A stretch of 64,000 bases of DNA from Akkermansiaceae bacterium. Lineage in GTDB: Bacteria; Verrucomicrobiota; Verrucomicrobiia; Verrucomicrobiales; DEV007. The translations under genes were made by a program, and so were the position numbers. The stretch covers positions 124,001 through 188,000 of the forward strand of contig JACKQE010000010.1 of assembly GCA_024233005.1 (NCBI GenBank), read 5' to 3'. Under the pieces are notes generated by a model. It saw nothing but the letters and a program-made list of their open reading frames with translations, made no database searches and was not told where the DNA came from. Positions 36,701 to 46,167 of this stretch are shown here, in pieces (within the stretch, counting starts at the first letter, position 1; every line of letters begins with the position of its first letter).

Positions 36701-37882
36701 TCAGAGATGGATTTCCAGCGCTCCGGCGGCCCCGTGGGCTTTCTCGCGAGCTTCATTAATGGTTTCGCCCCGCGCGAGCGTCACTGCCATGCGGCGTTGC
36801 CCGCTGACGGTGGGTTTCCCAAAAAGCCGGACCTGGGTATCCGGAGCCGCCAGGACGGCATCGAGATTGCCAAACTGGACCTGACCGGACTCTCCTTCCA
36901 CGAGGACCGCGCAGGAAGCCGACGGACCGTGTTGCCGGATGTTCGGGATCGGCAAGCCGAGAATGGCCCTCACATGGAGGGCGAATTCCGAGAGGTCCTG
37001 CGAAATCAACGTGACCAAACCGGTGTCGTGGGGGCGCGGGGAAACCTCGCTGAAGATGACCTGATCCCCTTTGACGAACAGCTCGACTCCGAAGATTCCC
37101 CTGCCTCCGAGAGCCCCGGTGACTGCCGCGGCCATCCGCTGGGCCTCTTCCAAAGCCTGGGGAGACATTGGGTGGGGTTGCCACGATTCACGGTAATCGC
37201 CTTTGATCTGGGTGTGTCCGACAGGCTCGCAGAAAGAGGTCCCACCCATGTGGCGAACCGTGAGGAGCGTGATTTCATAGTCGAAATCGACCAAGCCTTC
37301 CACAATGACCTTGCCTTTGCCGGCCCGGCCACCTTCCTGGGCGTATTGCCAGGCGGGGTGGGCGTCCTCCTCCTTCCGGACGACACTCTGCCCCTTGCCG
37401 GAACTGCTCATGATCGGTTTGATGACACAGGGCAGGCCAATGGCGGCGATCGCCTCCCGGTATTCTTCCTCGGAGGAGGCGAACCGGTAGGGCGACGTGC
37501 AGAGCCCGAGTTCTTCAGCCGCAAGGCGTCGGATGCCTTCCCGGTTCATCGTGAGCCTGGTCGCCCGAGCGGTCGGAATGACGTTGAAGCCTTCCTCCTC
37601 CAAGGCCACCAGGGTGTCCGTGGCGATGGCCTCGATCTCCGGCACGATGTAATCCGGACGTTCCAACTCCGCCAAGCGGCGCAGAGCGTCTCCGTCGAGC
37701 ATGGAAATGACGTGGCTGCGGTGGGCCACCTGCATGGCGGGCGCATTCCCATATCGGTCCACGGCGATGACTTCCACCCCGAGTCGCTGCAGTTCGATGA
37801 CCACTTCTTTGCCCAACTCGCCGGAGCCGAGGAGCATGACTTTGGTGGCGGTGGGCGAGAGAGGAGTACCGATGCGTGACAT
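36701..37882 (-). CDS. purT: Formate-dependent phosphoribosylglycinamide formyltransferase (GART 2)
   Basis: 393 residues, the normal length for PurT. It begins with KVMLLGSGELGKEVVIELQR and VIAVDRYGNAPAMQVAHRSH, and the ATP-grasp core has PCVIKPIMSSSGKGQS, VEGLVDFDYEITLLTVRH and GIFGVELFVKGD. It makes formylglycinamide ribonucleotide from GAR, formate and ATP, the third step of purine synthesis without folate. It is a housekeeping gene within an otherwise catabolic run, 33 bp downstream of the M14-like gene. Confidence 0.95.
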   Translation of the reverse strand: MSRIGTPLSPTATKVMLLGSGELGKEVVIELQRLGVEVIAVDRYGNAPAMQVAHRSHVISMLDGDALRRLAELERPDYIVPEIEAIATDTLVALEEEGFNVIPTARATRLTMNREGIRRLAAEELGLCTSPYRFASSEEEYREAIAAIGLPCVIKPIMSSSGKGQSVVRKEEDAHPAWQYAQEGGRAGKGKVIVEGLVDFDYEITLLTVRHMGGTSFCEPVGHTQIKGDYRESWQPHPMSPQALEEAQRMAAAVTGALGGRGIFGVELFVKGDQVIFSEVSPRPHDTGLVTLISQDLSEFALHVRAILGLPIPNIRQHGPSASCAVLVEGESGQVQFGNLDAVLAAPDTQVRLFGKPTVSGQRRMAVTLARGETINEAREKAHGAAGALEIHL

Positions 37883-37915
37883 GATGGGTCATTAAAGCCC
37901 CTGCTCAGGGGAATT

Positions 37916-38719
37916 TCACGCGGATTTTCCGCTGAGATGCTGGATCACTCCCCGGATGAAATCGCGCTGGGCCTTGGCACGTTCATACAGGCCGAATTCG
38001 GAAGGCGTCTCAAAGGTCAGGCTGAGAGGGGTATGGCGGCCAAAAAGACGCAGGGCCTCGGGCAATTCGGTGGTGGGCAGGTTTCTCCGCGGACTGATGA
38101 CCCCTCCGTGGGCGTCCATGCCATCAATTTCCGGTCGCAAGTCCAACGGCAAATCCCCCCAACCGTCCGCGAAAATGCCGGCGGCCACACCGGGATCACT
38201 GCCAGGCAGCTCATAGCAGTAGGCTCCGACGGCATCATAGTCTTCATGCAGACAGAGCGTGACATCGTATCGTTCACGGTCCACGAAGCGATCCCAGGCC
38301 CCGATCAGCGGCTGCCGGGGATCATCGAAACATCGGTTCAGGTCGGTGCCGGAAGCATCATACCGGCTGTTCTGGGAAAGTCCCCAGGGATTCAGGCAGG
38401 GTAGCAGGGTGACTGCGCATGGGCAATCCAGGAGGGATTCCTCGGCCCACCAGAGCAACCCCAGGGTGGCCGCTGGTTCGTCGCCGTGTATGCCCGCTGA
38501 GACATAGAGATGGGGCCGGTCCGGGGCTGGAGAATGGCGGAAATAGGGCACTTCGAAGTCCCCGACCTTCAGCAGGGCTCCCCCCGTCAGGCCTGGGCAG
38601 TTCCGGGCGAGATCCTGCCAGCGCTGGAGCAGCCAGGGCACATCGTGCGACCGATGGCGTTGCAGCCAAACGGCTGAGGTCTCATTGGGCGCGGGGGATG
38701 CCTGATCGGACATCTTCAT
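37916..38719 (-). CDS. M14-like zinc carboxypeptidase / succinylglutamate desuccinylase-type protein
   Basis: 267 residues. The first zinc ligands are in SAGIHGDEPAATLGLL (HxxE). LNPWGLSQNSRYDASGTDLN is the substrate-binding Arg/Asn region, LCLHEDYDA holds the third ligand, and TFETPSEFGLYERA carries the catalytic Glu. GGGAG-type ribosome binding sequence (gggag) lies 8 bp before the ATG at 38719, which decides the start. Members remove acyl or amino-acid groups from peptides, including cell-wall peptides; the exact substrate is unknown. It sits between the sugar-acid dehydratase and purT. Confidence 0.78.
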   Translation of the reverse strand: MKMSDQASPAPNETSAVWLQRHRSHDVPWLLQRWQDLARNCPGLTGGALLKVGDFEVPYFRHSPAPDRPHLYVSAGIHGDEPAATLGLLWWAEESLLDCPCAVTLLPCLNPWGLSQNSRYDASGTDLNRCFDDPRQPLIGAWDRFVDRERYDVTLCLHEDYDAVGAYCYELPGSDPGVAAGIFADGWGDLPLDLRPEIDGMDAHGGVISPRRNLPTTELPEALRLFGRHTPLSLTFETPSEFGLYERAKAQRDFIRGVIQHLSGKSA

Positions 38720-38782
38720 TCTGGATCTCCCTTACTATGAGAAACGCGGCTGGCTCTTCCCTGACCGTTTAGCCTCCGGGAT

Positions 38783-40507
38783 TCAGTAAATATCGGGTTC
38801 CGGGGCATCCTGACCATGGTGCAGAAAGCGGAAATCGCATCCTTCGTTCGCCTGGGTGATCTCTTCGGCGTAGAGGCGTCCGTAACCCCTGGTAAATTTG
38901 GTCGCGGGCGGTACCCAGTCCGCTCGCCGACGCTCCAATTCCGCATCACTCACATCGAGGTGAAGACGGCGTCCTTCAACGTCAAGTTCGATCCAGTCCC
39001 CGGATTGGACAAAGGCAAGCGGTCCTCCCACGGCTGATTCGGGAGCCACATGGAGGACGCAGGCGCCATAGCTGGTGCCGCTCATCCGGGCATCGGAAAT
39101 GCGGATCATGTCCCGCACGCCTTGTTGCAGGAGATACTTCGGGATGGGCAACATGCCCCACTCCGGGATGCCCGGAGCTCCGATGGGGCCGGCGTTTTTC
39201 AACACGATGATGTGGTCCGCCGTCAGCCCGAGCGCAGGATCGTCGATGCGTTTTTTGAGATCGGCATAATCTTCAAACACCGCCGCCAGACCCCGGTGCT
39301 TCAGAAGATGGGCTTCGGCCGCGGTCGGTTTGATGACCGCCCCATCCGGACAGAGATTTCCCTTCAAAATGAAAGTGCCACCCGCTTTACCGACCGGGCG
39401 ATCGGGCGGCCGGATGACTTCTGGATGGTAGACTTTCGCCCCGGAGATATTCTCGCCCAGTGTCTGGCCTGAGACGGTGAGGCAGTCGAGGTGGAGATCC
39501 CCCCGAATTTGCTCCAATAGGGCCGGGAGACCGCCAGCGTCGTGGAAATCTTCCATCAAGTATTCTCCACAGGGGCGCAAATTGGCGAGCACCTTGATGC
39601 GTCGGGAAATTTCATCAAACCGCTCCAGCGGCAAGGTGATTCCCGCCCTGCCGGCCATGGCAATGAGGTGAACGATGGCATTGGTGGAGCCGCCCAGCGC
39701 CATGTCAGCAACAATGGCATTCTGGAAAGCCTCTTCCGTGAGGAGGTCCCGCGGCCGGACATTCTCCCAAACCAGATCCACGATGCGCCGGCCACAGGCC
39801 GTGGCGAGCCGCTGATGGGCCGAATGCACCGCCGGGATGGAACACGCGCCAGGGAGGCACAGGCCGAGGGTTTCCGCGATGGCGGACATGGTCGACGCGG
39901 TTCCCATTGTCATGCAGGTTCCCGGAGAACGTGCGATCCCGTCTTCCAATTCATTCCAGGAATCCTCGCAAAAATTGCCCGCCTGGCGTTCCGCCCAGTA
40001 TTTCCAGACATCGGAGCCGGAGCCGAGGGTCTCTCCATGCCAGCAGCCTTTCATCATCGGTCCGGCTGGCAGGAAGATGCTCGGCAAGTTCATCGAGGTC
40101 GCTCCCATGATGAGCGCGGGCACTGTTTTGTCACAGCCTCCCATCAGGACTGCGCCGTCCAAGGGGTAACAGCGGAGCGTCTCCTCCACTTCCAATGCCA
40201 CCAGATTCCGGTAATACATGGACGTAGGCTTCATGTAGGTCTCGCTCAGCGTCATGATCGGCACTTCGAGGGGAAATCCTCCGGCCTGCCAAACGCCCCG
40301 CTTGACCTCCTCGGCCCGTTGGCGGAAGTGGGTGTGACAGGTGTTGAGATCCGACCAGGTGTTCAGAATGCCGATGACCGGTTTGCCGGTGAAATCTTCC
40401 CGGGCGTAGCCCATTTGCTTGGCCCGCGAGCGGTGCCCGAAAGACCGGAGATCGTCGGGGGCGAACCAACGGGCGGAGCGGAGTTGATCTGGGGTGAGGC
40501 GTGACAT
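38783..40507 (-). CDS. IlvD/Edd-family dehydratase, probably a sugar-acid dehydratase
   Basis: 574 residues from the ATG at 40507 (MSRLTPDQLRSARWF); upstream codons look non-coding. Iron-sulfur Cys are in NTWSDLNTCHTHFRQRA, VLMGGCDKTVPALIMG and SPGTCMTMGTASTM. The catalytic Ser region is ISDARMSGTSYG. The N-terminus WFAPDDLRSFGHRSRAKQMG and the phrase GSGSDVWKYW are closer to L-arabinonate/D-xylonate dehydratases than to IlvD of branched-chain synthesis. It probably dehydrates an aldonic acid to a 2-keto-3-deoxy acid, fitting the nearby enolase-superfamily gene. Confidence 0.85.
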   Translation of the reverse strand: MSRLTPDQLRSARWFAPDDLRSFGHRSRAKQMGYAREDFTGKPVIGILNTWSDLNTCHTHFRQRAEEVKRGVWQAGGFPLEVPIMTLSETYMKPTSMYYRNLVALEVEETLRCYPLDGAVLMGGCDKTVPALIMGATSMNLPSIFLPAGPMMKGCWHGETLGSGSDVWKYWAERQAGNFCEDSWNELEDGIARSPGTCMTMGTASTMSAIAETLGLCLPGACSIPAVHSAHQRLATACGRRIVDLVWENVRPRDLLTEEAFQNAIVADMALGGSTNAIVHLIAMAGRAGITLPLERFDEISRRIKVLANLRPCGEYLMEDFHDAGGLPALLEQIRGDLHLDCLTVSGQTLGENISGAKVYHPEVIRPPDRPVGKAGGTFILKGNLCPDGAVIKPTAAEAHLLKHRGLAAVFEDYADLKKRIDDPALGLTADHIIVLKNAGPIGAPGIPEWGMLPIPKYLLQQGVRDMIRISDARMSGTSYGACVLHVAPESAVGGPLAFVQSGDWIELDVEGRRLHLDVSDAELERRRADWVPPATKFTRGYGRLYAEEITQANEGCDFRFLHHGQDAPEPDIY

Positions 40508-40566
40508 GCCCCGTAGTGTGGCCCGAAATCGGCGAAAAACAAATGCCCGTAATTTTGCCCTTCTGT

Positions 40567-41418
40567 TCAAGAACCTCTGCCCACCGCTTCTGAGAGGTAG
40601 GACAGGAGCAGTAGACACCAGAGCGATACCAGCAGGGCGAGCAGGAATTGGAAAAGGAAGGCGATCCAAGACCTGGAACGAAAGGCCTGCCAGGCACTGA
40701 TCACGGCGCGCAAGGCCACCAGCAGGGCCACGATGGAAAGCGCCGTGGCGAACAGGATATCAGCCCAGCGGGCCCCCCCTGGGATCCCCAACACGAACGC
40801 CGAAACGGCCAACGATAGGATCAAGCCAAATACCAGCCAGCCACGGCGGCGTTCCTTTGGCGTGGGAGGAGGGGGAGCTGGCGGCCCGGGCAAATCCATC
40901 ACCTCTGGAGCCAGATCCCGGATGTCGTTCCGCAATTGTCCGTGGATCAAATGCCAGCGGAAGGATTCTATGGGAATCCAACGGCATTCCTCCATGGCCA
41001 GCTGTTGCTCTTCATCATAGAGAGCGGCGCCAGAAGCGCCGACCCCGCGCACTGCTGACAAAGTTGCGGCGCCGGCCCCGGTCATGGAGTCCCGAGTGAT
41101 GATCCCCTCCCTGCCAGGGGCCAGTCGAAGCCCGGCGACGTTCGACCAGGGAGTGGTGAGATTCATGCCAATCTGACGCAGGCGCACGCCTTGAGGACTC
41201 AATTCCAAACGGGCTCGCCCGATCAGGAAGTGCATGAATAAGGTCAGGATTCCCAGATAAATGAGGAGGACTGAACCGATGGTCCGAGTTTCCGCATCTT
41301 TTGCCATAATCAGCATCCCGGCGCCGAACAGGAGGAACGGGCCAAAGAGCAACCAAGGGAGTGCCCTCCGCCACGGTCCCACCCGGTAGGTCCGGCATTT
41401 TTGAAGAGGTGCGTTCAT
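40567..41418 (-). CDS. Membrane protein with PH-like segment, unknown function
   Basis: 283 residues. Two N-terminal helices (about 18-38 and 46-66) are followed by a soluble part resembling a bacterial PH domain (ARLELSPQGVRLRQIGMNL and TPWSNVAGLRLAPGREGIIT). A Pro-rich linker (PGPPAPPPPTPKE) and three more helices come after. There is no enzymatic motif. It lies between the enolase-superfamily gene and the dehydratase on the same strand, with 59 bp to the latter. Confidence 0.6.
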   Translation of the reverse strand: MNAPLQKCRTYRVGPWRRALPWLLFGPFLLFGAGMLIMAKDAETRTIGSVLLIYLGILTLFMHFLIGRARLELSPQGVRLRQIGMNLTTPWSNVAGLRLAPGREGIITRDSMTGAGAATLSAVRGVGASGAALYDEEQQLAMEECRWIPIESFRWHLIHGQLRNDIRDLAPEVMDLPGPPAPPPPTPKERRRGWLVFGLILSLAVSAFVLGIPGGARWADILFATALSIVALLVALRAVISAWQAFRSRSWIAFLFQFLLALLVSLWCLLLLSYLSEAVGRGS

Positions 41419-41540
41419 GAAGTGGCCACTGGACCTGAGGTTTCAAAGTGCCAGACCATCTGGGCGGATTCAAGTGTTCCTGCGCATTCTAACAGAGCAG
41501 GGAGACCGATCGTCGGCTCACGGCACCACAAGCGGGTGTC

Positions 41541-43004
41541 TCAGCCCAACGCCAGAGCGATTTCCAACTCCCCGATTGGGGTTCCGTGAGGCAGCAACGG
41601 CCAAATGTCGAAAGCGGTGCCAAAGGGGGCCTTTCGCACCGAAGCCAGTTGGATTTTTCCCTTGCGGACGTCGAGCGTGGGGAAGCCCCCCTCATGAAGG
41701 CGGTAAAGGTCTCCGTGGGATTGGACGGTGGCATTTTGGATCTCTGTCGAAAGCATCGACAAACCTTTGAAATAGTGATGACCATTCCGCTCGACGTGGG
41801 TCAGTCCCAACAAGTGCATCACCGCAAGATCCTGGAGCAGAGCCACCGGGCCAACATTGGCCAGATCTTCTCCGCTCAGGATGGTTGGTCTGGCTCCGGG
41901 GAGGGAACTGCGGTGCCGCAGCAGGCAGGCGTTGACGAGCCCTTTGAGGACTCCTTTGCAGTTTTTGTGGCTCGTTCCGCTATATCCCAGCTCCAGTGCC
42001 CGCGTGGCGGAATGGATGGTGGCATCGGATTCGTCGATGATCAACGGGGGCGCATCGGCCCAAATTGCGAGATCGCGCTCGATGTGGGCGTCCAGCGCAT
42101 GATCCCGATGAACCGGTTGCTCGACGAAAAGCAGATGTCTGGGGGAGAGGAATTCCTCAAGCTGGGGATCCGCCAGACAAGCCTCCCAATGCGCCCGGAA
42201 ACCAGCCAGATCATGGAACTGCTCATTGCCATCGAGAGTGAACCGGTGACCAGGTACGAGACGCGGCAGCAGGCGGGCCAAATCCCTCAGCCGGGCCTGA
42301 TCGCGGTCGAGTTGTCCACAGAGCTTGATTTTAAAATGAGTCAGTCCGTAAGCGCGGATGCAGGCTTCGAGCGATTGCGGAAGCCCGTCACGGGCATCAT
42401 CCTCGGGGAGGATGTCCCCATCCGTCAGGGGATCGGACAGACCCACGGTATGGCGGGCGATGATTTCCGGCGCTCTTTCTGGAGGCAACAGGTCTGCGGC
42501 GGTGGCATTCCCCAACTCTGGATGAAGAATACCGGGACGGATGCCAAGGAGGTTGTCCTTCACGGCACTGTGCAGGGGTTGCCCCACCGCCCGGCAGAAC
42601 GCATCGAGCAGGGCCCGCTCCATCAGGCTGGTTCCCAAATGGGCCAAGAGGGGAGGGATGTGTCCGGCATCCGCCCAAAATGTCTGGGCTTCATAAAGCG
42701 TGCGCCACCAGGTGAAAAAGTCGGGTTGGGGTCCCGCCTCAATCCCCCAATCAGCGGCTTTTCGGATGGCTGCCTGCATTCCCGGGAGATCTTCCTCGAA
42801 AGTGGTGGCAGGATCCTTGGTGAACCATTTGGGCGGCAACCCCTCCGAGGCCTGTCCCGAAACGAGCCTCCCCGCGATTTCTGCCTCGACCTTCAAAAAG
42901 AGATGCGGCGCCACCGTCATGGCGGCGATCCCGTAGCGGAACGGAAAACGCGTCCGCATCGGGACAACGTGGCCGGAGACGGACAGAAGACGGACGGAGA
43001 TCAT
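41541..43004 (-). CDS. Enolase-superfamily enzyme (mandelate racemase/muconate cycloisomerase-like)
   Basis: 487 residues, longer than the usual 350-400 because of an insert-rich N-terminal half. Catalytic features are visible: a KxK-type FKIKLCGQ, metal ligands in FTLDGNEQFHDL, LLFVEQPVHRDH and PLIIDESDATIHS, and a later SHKNCKGVLK with Lys in the position used for acid/base chemistry. Members abstract the alpha-proton of a carboxylate, for example dehydrating or epimerising acid sugars. It overlaps nothing and lies 10 bp downstream of the PVC dehydrogenase-like gene. Confidence 0.8.
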   Translation of the reverse strand: MISVRLLSVSGHVVPMRTRFPFRYGIAAMTVAPHLFLKVEAEIAGRLVSGQASEGLPPKWFTKDPATTFEEDLPGMQAAIRKAADWGIEAGPQPDFFTWWRTLYEAQTFWADAGHIPPLLAHLGTSLMERALLDAFCRAVGQPLHSAVKDNLLGIRPGILHPELGNATAADLLPPERAPEIIARHTVGLSDPLTDGDILPEDDARDGLPQSLEACIRAYGLTHFKIKLCGQLDRDQARLRDLARLLPRLVPGHRFTLDGNEQFHDLAGFRAHWEACLADPQLEEFLSPRHLLFVEQPVHRDHALDAHIERDLAIWADAPPLIIDESDATIHSATRALELGYSGTSHKNCKGVLKGLVNACLLRHRSSLPGARPTILSGEDLANVGPVALLQDLAVMHLLGLTHVERNGHHYFKGLSMLSTEIQNATVQSHGDLYRLHEGGFPTLDVRKGKIQLASVRKAPFGTAFDIWPLLPHGTPIGELEIALALG

Positions 43005-43014
43005 GCGGTGGGGT

Positions 43015-45960
43015 TCAGGGGGCGGTCGTGATGTATTCCAACAAGTCCGCCAAATCCTGGGGAGTCAACTGCGCTTCCAACCCTTCAGGCATGAGAGACT
43101 GGCCCAGCGCCTGGAGGGAGGCGATGGAGGCACGGGAATACTCTTTCTCCTCACCAAAAGGAAGGCGCAAGGTCACGGAGGAAGGATTCTCCGAAGCGAT
43201 GGTGCCGGTCGCCGTCTCCCCGCCGGTCGTGGTCAGGGCATAAGCGAGATACTGCGGGGCCACTTCACGGTTCGGGTCGAGAACGTTGGTCAGGATGATG
43301 GTCCGTCCTTTGGTTTTGAAAGTGACGCGGTCCGGACCGACCGGAAAACCTTTGTCCCCACTGCGGTGACAGGCGATGCAGATGGTCTCAAACTTGGCCT
43401 GACCTCGGGCCGCGTCGCCCTTGAGCCGCTCCGAGTCGAGGTATCGGTTGATAACTTCCTGTCTGCTGGCCCGGGCTTTCGCGTAAATGGACTCGGCAAG
43501 CGCTTTCACTTCCGGTCGTGCGTGCTTGAGCAGCGAGATTTGGAGAGGGCTGGGAATTTCAGCCGGTGAGACACTGCCCTTTTGAACGGCTTCGAGAAGC
43601 GCGCGGGCGGTCTCCGGTCTGCCCGCGAGAACGGCCACCGCTTCCCCGCGGACCCGCGGACTGAGGTGGGCCCAGAGGGGCAGGACGGCGGCGTCGAGCC
43701 CCGGCGTTTTGAGAGCCTGCGCGACATCGATGGCGGCGAGTTGGAGCTCGGGAGGGGCGGCCTCGGCCAAGACCGCTAGTGCGACAGGGCCGGCTTCCGC
43801 AGCCGGGGAATACCGCAGCAGGTTCAACGCCGCGAGGCGTCTCCCGCCCGGCGTGGTGGATTCCCGCGCGTCCCGCAGCGCATCGGCGAACACTTTGTCC
43901 AAGCGTCGGGTCGCGTCCAGCTCGGAGAGCTTGCCGGAACCAGTCGAGGCGAGGCCTTCTCCGAGGGCCCGCAACAGCCGCTGTGAGTCGGCTTCGTCGG
44001 GGGCAGCGGCGATCCGCTCAATCACTGGGGCGGCTGCCGTCGCATCACGGCTTCGCCCGATGGCCTGGACCAGTTTGGTCATGAAGCCATCCGAGACGTG
44101 TCCTTGGGAAAGTCCTTCGAACAGCCTCCCTGCTTCTGGTCCGGAGCGGAGAGCGTTGAGGACCGAGCCTTCCAGCCAGGGATCTCCATTGGCCAGTGTT
44201 GCCAGATCGGCAAGGGCTTGATCCTTATGATCACCGCTTGCCTGACCAAGGGCCTGGGCAACCTCGAAACGCACCGTGGGTGAGGTATCCCGGCTCAATG
44301 CGGCGATTGCGTCCGTCCAATTCGATCCCCGGACCGCTCCAATCCTGACCGCATGGGCTTTGACTCTTTCATCGGGATCCTGCAATGCCGTGGTGAGGAG
44401 TTCCTCTGTCAGACCATTTTGTCCGTCCAACGCGTGCAGCGCATGGAGTCGGGCGAGCGGGGCGGGGGAGTCCTTCAGGAGTGTCGTCAGAGGAGCGGTC
44501 GCCGCAGGGTCCTGGCGCTCAAAGAGGAGCCGCTGGGCGGTGAGGCGGTGCCAACCGTTGGGATGGGCCAGGGTCGCCACGAGCTCGGGCGTTGGCGCTC
44601 CTCCCAGTCGCGGGGAAGGACGCAGGGCGGCTCCCTTGGGTCTGACCCGGTAAATGCGTCCCCGGTCATTCCCGCTATTGAGATCGAGGTATTTCTTGAT
44701 CCCTTCAGGAAGTGACTTCGGATGCTCGATGGTTTCGCGATACATATCGACGACGTAGAGGCAGCCGTCCGGGGCATTGGCGAACGTCGTGGGGCGGAAC
44801 CAATTGTCCTTGGATCGGAGGAACTCGCGTCCCTGGCCGTTGGCGGCCCGTTCCGCCTGCAAACTGACGCCATTCTCCGCCTGCCGGATGACTTTGCGGT
44901 GGACCAGGTTGCTACCCGCATCGCCGATGAACCCATTGTCGGCAAATTCCGGACCGAACGTGTCACCGGTGTAGATAGTGATTCCGGTTGCAGCGGTGAA
45001 ATACCCGGAGACTCTTCCGCCACCTTCCACCATTCCCGCGACCATCCCGGAGGAACGCCACCGTGTTCTCACGATGCGCCATGGCTCATCCGGACTGATG
45101 CGGAAAACTTCTGCGGAAGGCCCGTCCACGGCGATCGAGGCCAGAGGAGCCGGCATCGGCAGCAATCCTGATCCGGCCCGCCAGGTGTCATACATCACGG
45201 CGATGATGTGATTGCTGTTGCTGGAGAGGAAGCGTCTGCCCTGGGAGTCAAAGCTCAGGCCATACTGCGCGGTCCCGCTTTCCCGGCGGAGTTCCCCCGT
45301 CGCGGGGTTGAAGGAAAAGTCAGCTCCGCGGAGGGAAAGGGCGGCGTTTTCCGGTTCACTAGGCTTTCTTACCATGCCGGCATTGGGAGCCGTGGAGCCA
45401 TAAATCCGGTTGTCGAGTCCCCATTGGAAACTGTTCACCAATCCCTGAACGTTGAGACCGGACGGATCCGGGGTGCCGAAGCCGGTGAACACCGTGGTTT
45501 TTGAGTCGGCCACGCCATCCCCATCATCGTCATGGAAATAGAACACGTCGGGTGTCGCCGCGACAAAGATGCCGCCTTTCCAACAACCCACCGCAGTCGC
45601 CCATTTCAGGCCTTCGGCGTAGATGGTGGCTTTGTCAAAAATGCCATCACCATCCGTGTCGGTGAGACGCCGGATCCTGCAGAGCGCCTCTTCCCGGCGT
45701 TCGGAATAACTTCTCATTTCCACCACAAACAGGGCGCCGCTCTCATCGAAGGCGATCGCGATCGGATCAGTGACGAGTGGTTCGTGGGCCACCAGATCCA
45801 GCTCAAAGCCGGGTTCGACTTCGAAGGTGGCCACCGCTTGGGCGGGCTCGGTCGCTGGAATGCGGGGGAGTTCCGTCGGATCGGCCTCCGGCTCTGCAGC
45901 GTTCGCCACAGGGAGAAACAACAGGGTGCCCAACGTCGCCGCGGAGAGTCTTCGAATCAT
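43015..45960 (-). CDS. PVC-type haem-binding (CxxCH) dehydrogenase-like protein
   Basis: 981 residues from the ATG at 45960 (a TTG nine bases earlier is in frame). A signal peptide (MIRRLSAATLGTLLFLPVANA) is followed by a beta-propeller dehydrogenase domain: FEVEPGFELDLVAHEPLVTD, LFVVEMRSYSERR, TDTDGDGIFDKATIYAEGL. A HEAT-like helical region comes next (about 440-780). The C-terminal cytochrome domain has CIACHRSGDKGFPVGPDR (CxxCH near 859-864). This architecture is nearly confined to Planctomycetes and Verrucomicrobia and is thought to oxidise sugars or alcohols in the periplasm. It heads the minus-strand run. Confidence 0.88.
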   Translation of the reverse strand: MIRRLSAATLGTLLFLPVANAAEPEADPTELPRIPATEPAQAVATFEVEPGFELDLVAHEPLVTDPIAIAFDESGALFVVEMRSYSERREEALCRIRRLTDTDGDGIFDKATIYAEGLKWATAVGCWKGGIFVAATPDVFYFHDDDGDGVADSKTTVFTGFGTPDPSGLNVQGLVNSFQWGLDNRIYGSTAPNAGMVRKPSEPENAALSLRGADFSFNPATGELRRESGTAQYGLSFDSQGRRFLSSNSNHIIAVMYDTWRAGSGLLPMPAPLASIAVDGPSAEVFRISPDEPWRIVRTRWRSSGMVAGMVEGGGRVSGYFTAATGITIYTGDTFGPEFADNGFIGDAGSNLVHRKVIRQAENGVSLQAERAANGQGREFLRSKDNWFRPTTFANAPDGCLYVVDMYRETIEHPKSLPEGIKKYLDLNSGNDRGRIYRVRPKGAALRPSPRLGGAPTPELVATLAHPNGWHRLTAQRLLFERQDPAATAPLTTLLKDSPAPLARLHALHALDGQNGLTEELLTTALQDPDERVKAHAVRIGAVRGSNWTDAIAALSRDTSPTVRFEVAQALGQASGDHKDQALADLATLANGDPWLEGSVLNALRSGPEAGRLFEGLSQGHVSDGFMTKLVQAIGRSRDATAAAPVIERIAAAPDEADSQRLLRALGEGLASTGSGKLSELDATRRLDKVFADALRDARESTTPGGRRLAALNLLRYSPAAEAGPVALAVLAEAAPPELQLAAIDVAQALKTPGLDAAVLPLWAHLSPRVRGEAVAVLAGRPETARALLEAVQKGSVSPAEIPSPLQISLLKHARPEVKALAESIYAKARASRQEVINRYLDSERLKGDAARGQAKFETICIACHRSGDKGFPVGPDRVTFKTKGRTIILTNVLDPNREVAPQYLAYALTTTGGETATGTIASENPSSVTLRLPFGEEKEYSRASIASLQALGQSLMPEGLEAQLTPQDLADLLEYITTAP

Positions 45961-46167
45961 GGTGGCCAAGTGTAGCTTTCCCCAGACCGTCAGGGCGAGG
46001 AAAATTGAGGGCGCGATGACGGACTTTATGGGGAGGTGCTGATTTGGCCGGCTCTGGAACTGGCTCTCCGCAACGCCAGGCTTGAACTGCGGACCGTTCC
46101 GTTGTCACATGGACCGATCCTTCCCAACTCCGGAAGCTTTCCGTCTCAACTATCCATTCCTCTGACC

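Noticed and set aside
41586..43031. 481-codon plus-strand frame antisense to the enolase-superfamily gene
   Set aside because: The enolase motifs with metal ligands are on the other strand. No independent start or conserved motif here.
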